Source of the DNA: Planctomycetota bacterium
GTDB taxonomy: Bacteria; Planctomycetota; UBA1135; UBA2386
Assembly: GCA_020849665.1 (NCBI GenBank)
Contig: JADLFX010000012.1
Span: forward strand, 1 to 53,248
Direction: 5' to 3'
Length of the DNA: 53,248 bases
The position numbers and the translations under genes are program-made. Numbering within the stretch: position 1 is the stretch's first letter; each line of letters opens with the position of its first letter. Below the pieces are notes generated by a model. That model saw nothing but the letters and a program-made list of their open reading frames with translations, was not told the origin of the DNA and did no database searches. Positions 17,305 to 26,080 of the stretch are shown one piece after another.

Positions 17305-19365
17305 TCAGCGCGCCTGGAGCGGGACCACCCGCGGCCGCCCGCCCGCCGCCGGCGGTGCGAACGCGACGGTACCCACCGGGTCCGCCGCCCGTGCCTCGAC
17401 GTAGAGGTACACCTCCTTCGCCTCCGCCACGGCGGCCGTCGCTCCATACACGCCATCGCTCGCGGCGCCATCCCCGTGCCGGCCATCGTCGTGCATGGGA
17501 ATCACCGTGGCGGCGCCATGGCGGGTGCGGCTGACGTGGAGCAGCACCTGGGCCGGGGGTGTGTCCTTGCCCGCCGTCACGCGCACCTGCACGGCGCGCG
17601 TCCCGTCGGCCAGGACCGCGCGCTCGGTCTCGAGCGCGCTGAGCTCCGGGTGGGGCTTCCGCACCTCGGGGTGCGCGAGCAGGGCCGCGCGCCGCCGCGC
17701 CACCAGCTGCCGCAGGTCGCCGAGCGAGCGTACGAAGGCCTCGTGGCCGTAGAGCGCCTTCTCGTCGTCCCAGACCAGGGGGTCGATCGTCTCATGCAGG
17801 CGTTCGCAGAACGCGCCGAGCACCTCCCAGTCGAGCGCCTCGCGCGCCATGTCGCGCACGTGCGCGAGGAAGCGCGCGCGCCAGACGGGGACGCGGAGCA
17901 GGCGAGCCAGCGGCCGGCCCGGGGTCTCGAGGATGGCCAGCGGGCTGGAGTCCGGACTCGCGGCGCCCATCATCCCTCCTGGCCCACCGCCGGGGCCGCG
18001 CCCCTGGAAGCCGCCGCGTCCCTGCGGCGGAACCCGGTCGGACCGGCCGCCCGGCGGGAGGCCTGGCTCCATCCCGGGTGCGTCCGGCGGCGGCGGCATG
18101 GGCTGGGCCTCCCCTCCCGGCCGGAACGGAGGGTCCTGCGGCCCGCCCGCGAAGCCGGGCGGCATCCCGCGCAGGCCCGGGCCGCCGCGGCCTGCGCCGA
18201 GGATCTCGTTGCTGTCGTAGGGCAGGGGCCGGAAGCGCTGATCGGGGCCCTCCCACAGCACGAAGTCGCTCCCGCGGCTGGCATAGCCGTCGCCGTCGAG
18301 GAGCACGACGTCCAGCGCGAGGAACCAGAGCGTGGCGTCCACATCGAGCACCTTCGGCACCTCCGTCTCCAGCGCCTGCTCGGGCGTCTGTTCGAGCACC
18401 CGGCACAGGCGGATCAGCCGCTGCCACGCGGCGTCCGCATCCTTCACCGTGGTCTTCAACTCGTAGCTGCGTTCGTACGGGGCGCGCTCGTCGCCCTGGT
18501 ACGCGAGGCCTGAGCCGCGCGGGTTGGCGGGCACCTTCCAGCGCACGCCCTTGGTCGTGCCGTACTCCTCGGCGAGGAACTCACGGTTGACCTGCTGCAC
18601 GTTGCTGAACACGCCGAAGCTCTCGCCGTTCACCACGAGGTGCACGAGGTTGGCCTGTGCCGCGGGGGTGTAGCGCCGGGCGACGAACGCGTGCACGGCT
18701 TCGCGCAGGAACGACGGGTCCGAGTGGGCGTTGAGCAGGTTGAGCGTGCGGTAACCGAGCAGATCCTGGCCTTCGTGCACGGCGTCCATGGCGATCGACA
18801 GCGACTTCTTCCTGCCCGGAGACGCGAAGTACGAGGAGTTGCCCCGGAACCCGACGCCGACGTCGCGATACACCCTGCCGTCCACGGTCAACGTGGCAGG
18901 CACCTCGACGTCGGTCCGGTAGAAGTCGCTGCACTGCTCGAACCAGTCGCGGTCTGCGAACTCGAGGAACACGGTGCGGACGACGCCGGGGTCGTAGAGT
19001 CCGGCCTTCGGATACACGGGCGCCTCCGCGACCGTCACGCGCCTGGGCAGGAGCTGCTGCGCGGCGGAACGGGGTGCCGCGCCGAAGGGGCCGCCCATGC
19101 GGCCACCCTGCCCCGGGCCGCGCTGCGGGCGGTTGTCCTTCAGCCAGGCGCGGGCCTGGGCGCGTTCCTGGGCGTCGAGGAAGCCGCTCTCGTCGGCATC
19201 GAAGCGCGCCTTCACCGCGATCTCGCGCGGGCCGCCGGGCCCCCCCGGTCCGCCGGGACCGCCCTGGGCGGGGACCGGCGCCAGCGCGAGCGCCAGCGTC
19301 GCGCCGGCCACGGCCAGGCCGCGCGGGGAGGGGAGGGACGATCGCACAGACCGGATGGGACGCAT
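17305..19365 (-). CDS. CotH kinase family protein with EF-hand-like motif
   Basis: A 686-residue exported protein. Signal peptide in MRPIRSVRSSLPSPRG-LAVAGATLALALAPVPAQ, then a Gly/Pro-rich linker with one EF-hand-like loop (DADESGFLDAQE). The CotH domain covers about residues 120-520: VFLEFADRDW, VGVGFRGNSSYF, LNLLNAHSDPSFLRE, VNGESFGVFSNVQQV and LDVVLLDGDGYASRGSDFVLW, with PLPYDSNEIL completing the atypical kinase site. CotH phosphorylates spore-coat proteins in Bacillus; partners here are unknown. Between about residues 410 and 475 a long Gly/Pro/Arg-rich insertion interrupts the domain. The end (PAQVLLHVSRTRHGAA, DGVYGA) is a small beta domain. It follows the VTC and DUF4956 genes in one operon; AAGGAG precedes the chosen start. 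Confidence 0.88.
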   Translation of the reverse strand: MRPIRSVRSSLPSPRGLAVAGATLALALAPVPAQGGPGGPGGPGGPREIAVKARFDADESGFLDAQERAQARAWLKDNRPQRGPGQGGRMGGPFGAAPRSAAQQLLPRRVTVAEAPVYPKAGLYDPGVVRTVFLEFADRDWFEQCSDFYRTDVEVPATLTVDGRVYRDVGVGFRGNSSYFASPGRKKSLSIAMDAVHEGQDLLGYRTLNLLNAHSDPSFLREAVHAFVARRYTPAAQANLVHLVVNGESFGVFSNVQQVNREFLAEEYGTTKGVRWKVPANPRGSGLAYQGDERAPYERSYELKTTVKDADAAWQRLIRLCRVLEQTPEQALETEVPKVLDVDATLWFLALDVVLLDGDGYASRGSDFVLWEGPDQRFRPLPYDSNEILGAGRGGPGLRGMPPGFAGGPQDPPFRPGGEAQPMPPPPDAPGMEPGLPPGGRSDRVPPQGRGGFQGRGPGGGPGGMMGAASPDSSPLAILETPGRPLARLLRVPVWRARFLAHVRDMAREALDWEVLGAFCERLHETIDPLVWDDEKALYGHEAFVRSLGDLRQLVARRRAALLAHPEVRKPHPELSALETERAVLADGTRAVQVRVTAGKDTPPAQVLLHVSRTRHGAATVIPMHDDGRHGDGAASDGVYGATAAVAEAKEVYLYVEARAADPVGTVAFAPPAAGGRPRVVPLQAR

Positions 19366-19394
19366 GACGGCACTCCTTGGCTCCATGGGGGTGG

Positions 19395-20081
19395 CTACTC
19401 GGCTTCCTCGGGCGCGAAGGATGCCTTCACCACTTCGGGCAATTGCAGCAGGGCCGCGAGCAGCTGCGGCGAACGCTCGGCCGCGAGCCCGCTCACGGCG
19501 AGGCGCAGGTCGAGCGTCGCCGTGGCGCGGTCGACCGTGCTGCGGCGTACGGCATGGCTCAGGCCGAAGCGCTCCAGGATCGGAACGTAGAGCGCGGGAT
19601 CCGCTTCGGGCGGCGAGAGGACGAGACGGAGGATCGCGGCGTCCTGGTTGCGCTGGCGCACCTCGAGCCGGCGCAGGAGCAGGATCATCCCTCCGACGAT
19701 CGCCACGCCACACGACGCGACCAGGAGGTTGAGTGCGCCCATCGCCATCCCGACGGCGACCGAGAAGATCACGAATGCCATGTCGCGCGAGTCGCGTACC
19801 GCGGTGCGGAACCGGACGATCGCCAGCGTGCCCACGAGCGTGAACGCGGCCGCGACGTTCTGGCCCACGGCGATGGTGATCATCGCGATCAGGGGGGCGA
19901 GCAGGACGAGGGTGTGCGCGAAGCCGCTGGTCCGGGTGTCCCGGCTGCGCGAACGCCAGTAGAGCAGGGCCACCACGGCGCCGAGGAGGCCCGCGCCGGC
20001 GACGCGCAGCGCCACCTGCGCTCCACGCGCGAGGAACTCCGTGGGGAGATCGGACTGGACCAGGGAAAGGAGGCCACTCAT
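19395..20081 (-). CDS. DUF4956 integral membrane protein
   Basis: A 228-residue membrane protein of the DUF4956 family. Four hydrophobic segments lie within residues 20-140 (VAGAGLLGAVVALLYW, TLVLLAPLIAMITIAVGQ, FVIFSVAVGMAMGALNLLV, CGVAIVGGMILLLRR). The signature between helices, AFTLVGTLAIVRFRTAVRDSRD, is well conserved. A cytoplasmic alpha/beta tail follows. Genes of this family are found with VTC-type polyphosphate polymerase and CotH genes, as here, and may form a membrane complex with them. It starts within the VTC stop codon (ATGA overlap), so translation is coupled. Function unproven. Confidence 0.9.
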   Translation of the reverse strand: MSGLLSLVQSDLPTEFLARGAQVALRVAGAGLLGAVVALLYWRSRSRDTRTSGFAHTLVLLAPLIAMITIAVGQNVAAAFTLVGTLAIVRFRTAVRDSRDMAFVIFSVAVGMAMGALNLLVASCGVAIVGGMILLLRRLEVRQRNQDAAILRLVLSPPEADPALYVPILERFGLSHAVRRSTVDRATATLDLRLAVSGLAAERSPQLLAALLQLPEVVKASFAPEEAE

Positions 20082-20794
20082 GGGCTGCGGTCCCGTGCGG
20101 GCGCGATACCCAGCACCTGCACGCCGTGACGGTACTTGGAGTAGGGCGTCGGATCCTGCTGCACGAGTTCGAAGAGGCGCTGCACCAGCGGCGAGGGCGC
20201 GCCGTGGAACTTGATCTCGACCACGCACTCCGCGCCCAGGCTCCGGGCGGGGGACTCGGGCGCGAAGTCCGGGCGCCCGTCCGCCAGGGGCGAGGCGCGC
20301 AGGCGTTCGTCGACCGTGAACCGCTCGCCCTGCGCGCCGACCAGGGCGCGGCGCTCGTAGACCAGGAGCAACGTGGCGCGGAGGTCCAGCATCCGCATCC
20401 GCTCCAGGTACCACGCCACGTCCGGTCGTTGTGCCGGGACTCCGGCGACCAGGTCCTCGAGCGCCGCCTGGGTCGAGGCCACGCGGCGCTTCCACACCGA
20501 GAGTCCGCGGCGCACTTTCTCCTCCAGGAACACGTGCTCGCAGCAGGCGCCGTAGCGGCGGATCCGGTACTTGGGCAGCGCCACGGGTCCCCGGGGACGG
20601 AAGCAGTCGAAGTGCGGCGTGTCGAGGTAGATCGACTCCACCCGGTACCCGCCGGTGGCGGGATCCTGCACGTGGGGATCGGCGGCCATCCAGTCCCGGG
20701 CCGCGGCGAACACGGCCAGGGCCCGCGCTGCCGGAAGAGTCACCTTCCACTCGGTCCGGGGTCCACTCTGGGCAGGTGCGGGCGTGGGGGGCAT
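20078..20794 (-). CDS. VTC-domain (polyphosphate polymerase-like) protein
   Basis: A 238-residue protein of the VTC/triphosphate-tunnel family. It has the basic and acidic tunnel strands seen in VTC4: TEWKVTLP, YRVESIYLDTPHFDCF, YRIRRYG, HVFLEEKVRRGLSVWKRRV, LLVYERRALVG, FTVDERL and CVVEIKFHG near the end. In yeast VTC4 this fold makes polyphosphate from ATP; the bacterial version in CotH clusters is unproven. The start at 20794 lies before PPTPAPAQSGPRTEWK; more upstream codons show no homology. It is the first gene of the VTC-DUF4956-CotH operon. Confidence 0.87.
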   Translation of the reverse strand: MPPTPAPAQSGPRTEWKVTLPAARALAVFAAARDWMAADPHVQDPATGGYRVESIYLDTPHFDCFRPRGPVALPKYRIRRYGACCEHVFLEEKVRRGLSVWKRRVASTQAALEDLVAGVPAQRPDVAWYLERMRMLDLRATLLLVYERRALVGAQGERFTVDERLRASPLADGRPDFAPESPARSLGAECVVEIKFHGAPSPLVQRLFELVQQDPTPYSKYRHGVQVLGIAPARDRSP

Positions 20795-21053
20795 GCGTAC
20801 GACGGGAACCGGGCAGCTGGTACGGGCCCGCGCGAGGCGGATCCACTCGCCGGTGCGCCGCCGCCGGGGGCGGACCCGCCTCGCACCCCGAGGCGGCGCC
20901 GCGGCCGACCCGCTCCCGGTGCCCATGGCAGGTCGGCCCTGCGGCGGATTCCCGCGCGTCGCGCAGAGACCCGACTTGTCGCGGCCAGGGGTACCGTCCC
21001 ACCATGCAGCCGAGCGCAGCTCAGGAACCCTCCTCCGCGGCGCCACAGCGACC

Positions 21054-21476
21054 ATGAGTCCGCCACCGACCGCCGCAGACCAGGGTGCGATCGTGCTCTT
21101 CGACGCCACGTGCCTCCTGTGCCTCGGTGCGGTGCGCTTCGTGATCCGTCGCGATCCGCGGGCGCGGATCCGCTTCGCCGCCCTGCACTCGGCGACCGCG
21201 GGGGCGCTGCTCGCCGCGGCCGGAGTCACCGGGCCGCTGCCCGACAGCGTGGTGCTGCTGGCCGGGGGCCGGGTCTTCACGCGTTCGGCGGCGGTGCTGG
21301 AGATCGCGCGCCGGCTGCGTGCCCCTTGGCCCCTGCTCGGCGTGCTCCGCGTGGTGCCGCGCTGCCTGCGCGACTGGGTCTACGACCAGGTGGCCCGCCG
21401 CCGCTACCGCTGGTTCGGCCGCAACGATGCGTGTGGCGTGCCCACGCCCGAAGTGCGTGGTCGCCTCCTGGACTGA
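21054..21476 (+). CDS. DCC-family thiol-disulfide oxidoreductase (DUF393)
   Basis: A 140-residue thioredoxin-like protein of the DCC (DUF393) family. The motif FDATC20LLC23 gives the redox pair; the usual family form is FDGxCxxC. Other family landmarks: VRFVIRRDPRARIRFAALHS, DSVVLLAGGRVFTRSAAVLEIARRL, LGVLRVVPRCLRDWVYDQVARRRYRWFG. The protein is probably cytoplasmic and a general disulfide reductant. A TACCGT box lies about 57 bases upstream; an ATG at 21004 opens an out-of-frame 18-codon frame before it. It converges on the radical SAM gene. Confidence 0.9.
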   Translation: MSPPPTAADQGAIVLFDATCLLCLGAVRFVIRRDPRARIRFAALHSATAGALLAAAGVTGPLPDSVVLLAGGRVFTRSAAVLEIARRLRAPWPLLGVLRVVPRCLRDWVYDQVARRRYRWFGRNDACGVPTPEVRGRLLD

Positions 21477-21537
21477 GGCCTGCGGCCGCGACCGGCACGT
21501 CCGCCGCACTCCTCCGGAGCCAACGCCTGGGACCGGT

Positions 21538-22622
<1,085 letters not shown>

Positions 22623-22626
<4 letters not shown>

Positions 22627-23453
22627 GGCGCACCTCCGTCGTGCAGGACCGCGGCCAGGTAGCCGACCCCGAACGGGTGCTCGTAGCCGAGCACTTCGGC
22701 GCCCCTGGTTCGGGAGCCGAGCGCGGCACACACCAGCGCCAGAGGGTCGATGGCGTCCTCGCAGGCCGCTGCGCGGACCCCGGGATCGATGGTGCGCAGC
22801 TCCGCGAGCCGTCCGGAGGCGATCCGGTCCGTGAGGTCGCGGTCGAACCTGGCCCCGCGTGGATCGAAGCCCGCGGGCGCCCCCGGCGCGGCGCGGTGCG
22901 AGAGGTCGCCGCTGGCCACGAACGCGGGCCTGCCCGCCAGCCCGGCCAGGGCGTCGGCCAGCGCCGCGCCGAATGCCTGCAGGGCGTGCGGCGTGACCTC
23001 GTCCGGCAGGGAGAGGACCAGGGTCGGTCCGTTCCAGCCCGCCTCGGCCAGGAACCAGAGCGGGACCAGGGAGCCGTGATCGAGGGCCGCGGGTTGGATC
23101 CGCCACGTGGCCAGGCCCCGGGCGCCTGCCACGCGCTCGACCGCCGCTGCGGCGGCGGGGTCGCCGGGCAGGTCGACCGCGGCCGTCGGGGCGGCGAACT
23201 CGTCCAGGTTCCCGCGCACATGCGCGCCGTGGGTGAGACCGAAGCCTCGTCCGCGCCGGGGTGCGTGCGGAGACACGAGGACCAGCCGGGCCGGGGCCGT
23301 GGCCACGCAGCGCCGGGCGAGGGTCGAGCATGCGGCGTGGCTGCGTCTGCAGAGTGCCAGCCGCTCGCCGGCCACGGCCGGGATCAGGATCGGCGCGTGG
23401 GGGAGGAGACCGCCGAACGCGGGTTCCAGCCGGAGTTGCGCAGCCGGGTCCAC
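22623..23453 (-). CDS. LigB/extradiol dioxygenase-like protein of the AmmeMemoRadiSam system
   Basis: A protein of about 276 residues with the class III extradiol (LigB/Memo) fold. Seen: GGLLPHAPILIPAVAG near the start (metal-binding His), LVLVSPHAPRRG, VASGDLSHR in the middle and LGYEHPFGVGYLAAVL at the end. Similar domains form the N-terminal half of AmmeMemoRadiSam protein A, but the AMMECR1 half is missing here and the gene stops at the amrS start. The start is uncertain: I use GTG 23453 before DPAAQLRLEPAFGG; other starts upstream lack homology. Tightly coupled to the radical SAM gene, so both probably act in one pathway. Confidence 0.75.
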
Positions 23454-23647
23454 GAGAGCACCACTCGGGGAACGCCGCGCCGCGGCCGGCACTTTCGCGG
23501 CGGGTCGCACCGCGGGGCCCGACCTCCAGCCCACGCGAGATTCCCGCCTGCGCGGTGCGAGAATCGCGTCCCCATAGCGGACCGGTGTGCTGGCACGGGA
23601 CGTGATCCGTCGCCCGCCGCCGGTTCCTCCCGCGTCCGCCCTTCCCC

Positions 23648-24211
23648 ATGGCTCACGTCCGCACCATCCCACCCGACGCCGCAGAGGGACCGCTGCGGCG
23701 CATCTACGCCGCCGCCGTGGCGCGTGCCGGCAAGGTGTTCCAGATCCTCCAGGTCCAGAGCCTGAACCCGGAATCGCTGCAGGCCAGCATGCAGCTCTAC
23801 CTGGCGACGACCACGAGTCCGCGCAGCAGCCTGCCGCGCTGGGTACGCGAGGCCATCGCGGTGGTGGTGAGCCGGACCAACGAGTGCGTGTATTGAATCC
23901 AGGCCCATGCCGCGGACCTCCGTGACGAGCTCCGCAAGCAAGGGATGGACGAGAACCTGGCCGAGCGGTTGCAGCTCGATCCCGCGGGTCCGGGGCTCGA
24001 GGAGCGATGGCGCGCGCTCCTCGGGTACGCGGTGCGGGTCACCATGGCACCGGCACGGTGTTCGCGGGCCGACATCGACGCGCTGCGCGCCGCGGGCCTG
24101 CGCGACGAGGAGATCGTCGACGGGGTGCAGGTGGCCGCCTACTTCAACTACATCAACCGCATCGCGGACGCGCTGGGCGTCGACCTGGAACCCGGCATGC
24201 GCGCGCCCTGA
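23648..24211 (+). CDS. AhpD/carboxymuconolactone decarboxylase-family selenoprotein
   Basis: One reading frame of 188 codons contains a single in-frame TGA at 23894-23896 (codon 83). Both sides are homologous to peroxidase-related CMD proteins: VRTIPPDAAEGPLRRIYAAA, LPRWVREAIAVVVSR, then NEC80-V-Y-U83-IQAHAADLR, and a tail with VDGVQVAAYFNYINRIADALG. The family motif is CxxCxxxH, so the TGA falls on the second, nucleophilic Cys and His87 is in place. Read as selenocysteine, this gives an intact 187-residue CxxU enzyme for hydroperoxide or disulfide reduction. A hairpin fitting a bacterial SECIS follows the TGA. A point mutation or sequencing error is the alternative, but two further such genes occur in this window. 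A terminator hairpin follows the stop. Confidence 0.87.
23897..23940 (+). promoter_or_regulatory. Candidate bacterial SECIS of the AhpD-like selenoprotein
   Basis: GCGGA (23912-23916) pairs with TCCGC (23931-23935); after a C/C mismatch CTC pairs with GAG; the loop is CGTGAC with G as second base. The loop G is 25 bases beyond the TGA, inside the 16-37 range known for bacterial SECIS elements. Confidence 0.7.
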
Positions 24212-24213
24212 GG

Positions 24214-24237
24214 CCGGTCCCCGCGGGGAGGGACCGG
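24214..24237 (+). terminator. Hairpin terminator after the AhpD-like selenoprotein gene
   Basis: CCGGTCCC / GGGACCGG, perfect 8-bp stem with an 8-base loop, starting 3 bases after the stop codon. Confidence 0.6.
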
Positions 24238-24438
24238 GCGCCGGGGGTGGCCGGGAGGCTTCGCCCGCCTCGAGCGTGGAGGCGCCCGGAACCGGGCAAG
24301 CCGCAAAGGAGGCCCCCTGCGAGGCCCCCCGGCCGGCCCCCCGCCCGGACCGGGCCGCGGCCGCGCGCGGGCCGGGAGGCATGGCACCTGCACGGAATTC
24401 CACGTGCGGCGCCATGCTCGAACGCCGCGGCTTGGCCC

Positions 24439-24987
24439 TTGGAACCGGATCCAGAAACCCTCGACCGCCTGCGGGCGGGCGAGCGCGATGCGCTGGCCGC
24501 GGTGTACGCCGCGCTGGCGGATCGCGTGTATCGCGTCACCCGCAACCTGCTCGGTCAGGATGCCGACGCCGAGGACGCCACCCAGGAGGTGTTCTTGAAG
24601 GTGTTCCAGCACGCCGCGTCGTTTGCCGGCCGCGCACGCTTCTCCACCTGGGTGCACCGGATCGCGGTGCATCACTGCTACTGGCGCCTGCGCCAGCGCC
24701 GCCGGCGCGCGGGCTCGCAGGACGCCGCCGTGGAGGTCGGGACGCTGCCCGACCCGCGCGACGGATCGGGTCCGGCGGATGCGCGCGACCTGCTGGATCG
24801 GATGCTCGGCTCGCTCAACGCCGAGCAGCGCGCGGCGGTGGTGCTGCGCGAGGTCGAGGGACTCTCGTACCAGGAGATCGCGGACATCCTGGAGGTCCCG
24901 ATCGGCACGGTGATGTCGCGCCTCAACCGGGCACGGAGCCTGCTCGCGGCCGACGCCGCACGGAGGATGGCACATGAACGGATCTGA
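24439..24987 (+). CDS. ECF RNA polymerase sigma factor
   Basis: About 182 residues. Region 2: QDADAEDATQEVFLKVFQHAASF and FSTWVHRIAVHHCYWRLRQRRRR. Region 4: LNAEQRAAVVLREVEGLSYQEIADILE followed by PIGTVMSRLNRARSLL, a standard RpoE-like helix-turn-helix. No ATG or GTG fits the start of homology; I propose TTG at 24439 before EPDPETLDRLRAGERDAL. The gene overlaps the next one by 14 bases. Together with the putative anti-sigma, the small Cys-containing sensor and the Cys-rich peptide downstream it forms a unit reminiscent of the metal-sensing CnrH-CnrY-CnrX system. Which signal it senses is not shown. Confidence 0.85.
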   Translation: MEPDPETLDRLRAGERDALAAVYAALADRVYRVTRNLLGQDADAEDATQEVFLKVFQHAASFAGRARFSTWVHRIAVHHCYWRLRQRRRRAGSQDAAVEVGTLPDPRDGSGPADARDLLDRMLGSLNAEQRAAVVLREVEGLSYQEIADILEVPIGTVMSRLNRARSLLAADAARRMAHERI

Positions 24988-25348
24988 ACCGGACACGGAG
25001 GGCTGGGAGGCGACCGGCGAGGTTTGTGCGACCTTCGCGCAGGCGAAGGCGCAGCGCGCGCCGGCGCGGCTGTGGGGGGCGCTGGACCGGCGCGTGCGTC
25101 GGTTCCAGCGCGTGCGCACGGCGCAGGCGTGCGCCGCCGGCATCCTCGTGCAGACGTTGCTGCTGCTCGCGCTGCGCTTCGTCTTCCCACCTGGGCCGGC
25201 CGCGGAGGCGCCCGACGCCCCGCGCGGCACGGCCGTGGACCTGCTCGCCGCGCCGCTGGCACGTGCGCCACACCGGTTGCTGGCCATCGAACGCAGTCCC
25301 GAGCTGCGCTGGATCCGCGCCCTGGAGACGAGAGGAGAGGCACGATGA
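24974..25348 (+). CDS. Putative membrane anti-sigma factor
   Basis: A 124-residue protein with a soluble N-terminal half, one transmembrane segment at about residues 49-71 (AQACAAGILVQTLLLLALRFVF split by no charges) and a periplasmic C-terminal part. No zinc-binding HxxxCxxC motif is present. By position (overlapping the sigma gene by 14 bases and overlapping the next gene by ATGA) and topology it fits a CnrY-like anti-sigma factor. I do not see sequence motifs that prove this. Confidence 0.6.
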   Translation: MNGSEPDTEGWEATGEVCATFAQAKAQRAPARLWGALDRRVRRFQRVRTAQACAAGILVQTLLLLALRFVFPPGPAAEAPDAPRGTAVDLLAAPLARAPHRLLAIERSPELRWIRALETRGEAR

Positions 25349-25758
25349 GGATTCCCGTACCGCGCGCATGGCTGGTACCGGCGCTCGCCGGTGCGTTGGC
25401 GATCAGCGGCATCGCCAACGTGTTGCTCTGTCGCGCCATGCAGTGCCGGCCCGCCAGGCCGGTGCAGCTCGGCCTCAGCGACGCGCAGCTCGCCGAGCTC
25501 CGTGCCCGTTGCCAGGGCTGTTGCCAGGAACAGGCCGGCGTCGACGCCACGGTTGCCGCCCTGGAATCACGGTTGGAACGGCTGCTCGCAGAGGAGACCC
25601 TCGATCGCGCCGCCATCGAGTCCGTCGGCCGCGAACTGGCGAGCGCGCATGCGCGCCAGGTCGAGAACTGCATCCAGGCGGTCCTGCTGGTGCGCGGCGT
25701 GCTCTCTCCAGCCCAGCTCGCCGAGCTCCGGGCTGCGTGCCAGGACGGGACGCGTTGA
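25345..25758 (+). CDS. Periplasmic CnrX/CpxP-like sensor candidate
   Basis: A 137-residue membrane-anchored protein. Residues 8-29 form a signal anchor (WLVPALAGALAISGIANVLL). The rest is helical with an LGLSDAQLAELRARC start and a repeated pattern LSPAQLAELRAAC near the end, which resembles the LTxEQ motifs of the Spy/CpxP/CnrX family. Cys56, Cys59 and Cys60 (CQGCC) and others could bind a metal or react with oxidants. The role suggested by context is a periplasmic signal receiver for the anti-sigma/sigma pair. The start lies inside the preceding stop (ATGA). Confidence 0.65.
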   Translation: MRIPVPRAWLVPALAGALAISGIANVLLCRAMQCRPARPVQLGLSDAQLAELRARCQGCCQEQAGVDATVAALESRLERLLAEETLDRAAIESVGRELASAHARQVENCIQAVLLVRGVLSPAQLAELRAACQDGTR

Positions 25759-25846
25759 GACCGACGCCGGAATACGCGCGCCCTCGGCGTGCTCCGTGAC
25801 GTGCGCGCGGGGAATGGGCCCCGCGCTCCACTCGGAGACCGATCGA

Positions 25847-26029
25847 ATGAAGTTCCTGATGGCTCTCGCGTTCCCGCTGCTCTTCTCCGCGCCGATGCCG
25901 GCGCCCGCCAAGGCGCTGCCTGCGGCGGGTGGACCGTCGTGCTGCGGCCCCTGCGACCCGCAGGAGTGTCCGCCCTGTCCGCCGGAGTGCTGCACGGACT
26001 GCTGCGCCCCGCGGTCCTGCGTCCGCTGA
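25847..26029 (+). CDS. Small secreted Cys-rich peptide
   Basis: A 60-residue product with a signal peptide (MKFLMALAFPLLFSAP, cleavage near AKA) and a mature part with ten Cys in about 35 residues, arranged as CC, C, C, C, CC, CC, C (CCGPC, CPPC, CCTDCC). This looks like a metal-binding or disulfide-rich extracellular peptide. It is the last gene of the sigma/anti-sigma/CnrX-like unit, 88 bases after the previous gene, and is followed by a strong hairpin. I know no family name. I considered recoding at its TGA and rejected it. Confidence 0.6.
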   Translation: MKFLMALAFPLLFSAPMPAPAKALPAAGGPSCCGPCDPQECPPCPPECCTDCCAPRSCVR

Positions 26030-26038
26030 GGCACCCGC

Positions 26039-26068
26039 GGCGCCCCGGGCCTGCCCCAGGCGGGCGCC
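26039..26068 (+). terminator. Hairpin terminator of the sigma/anti-sigma operon
   Basis: GGCGCCC (26039-26045) pairs with GGGCGCC (26062-26068); inside, GCCTG/CAGGC adds five pairs with loop CCC and a three-base bulge. Starts 10 bases after the Cys-rich peptide stop. Confidence 0.6.
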
Positions 26069-26080
26069 CCGGCCGATAGC

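Noticed and set aside
26027..26029. TGA of the Cys-rich peptide as another selenocysteine codon
   Set aside because: The frame after it has no family-like sequence, the downstream hairpin loop is CCC without G, and the hairpin fits a terminator.
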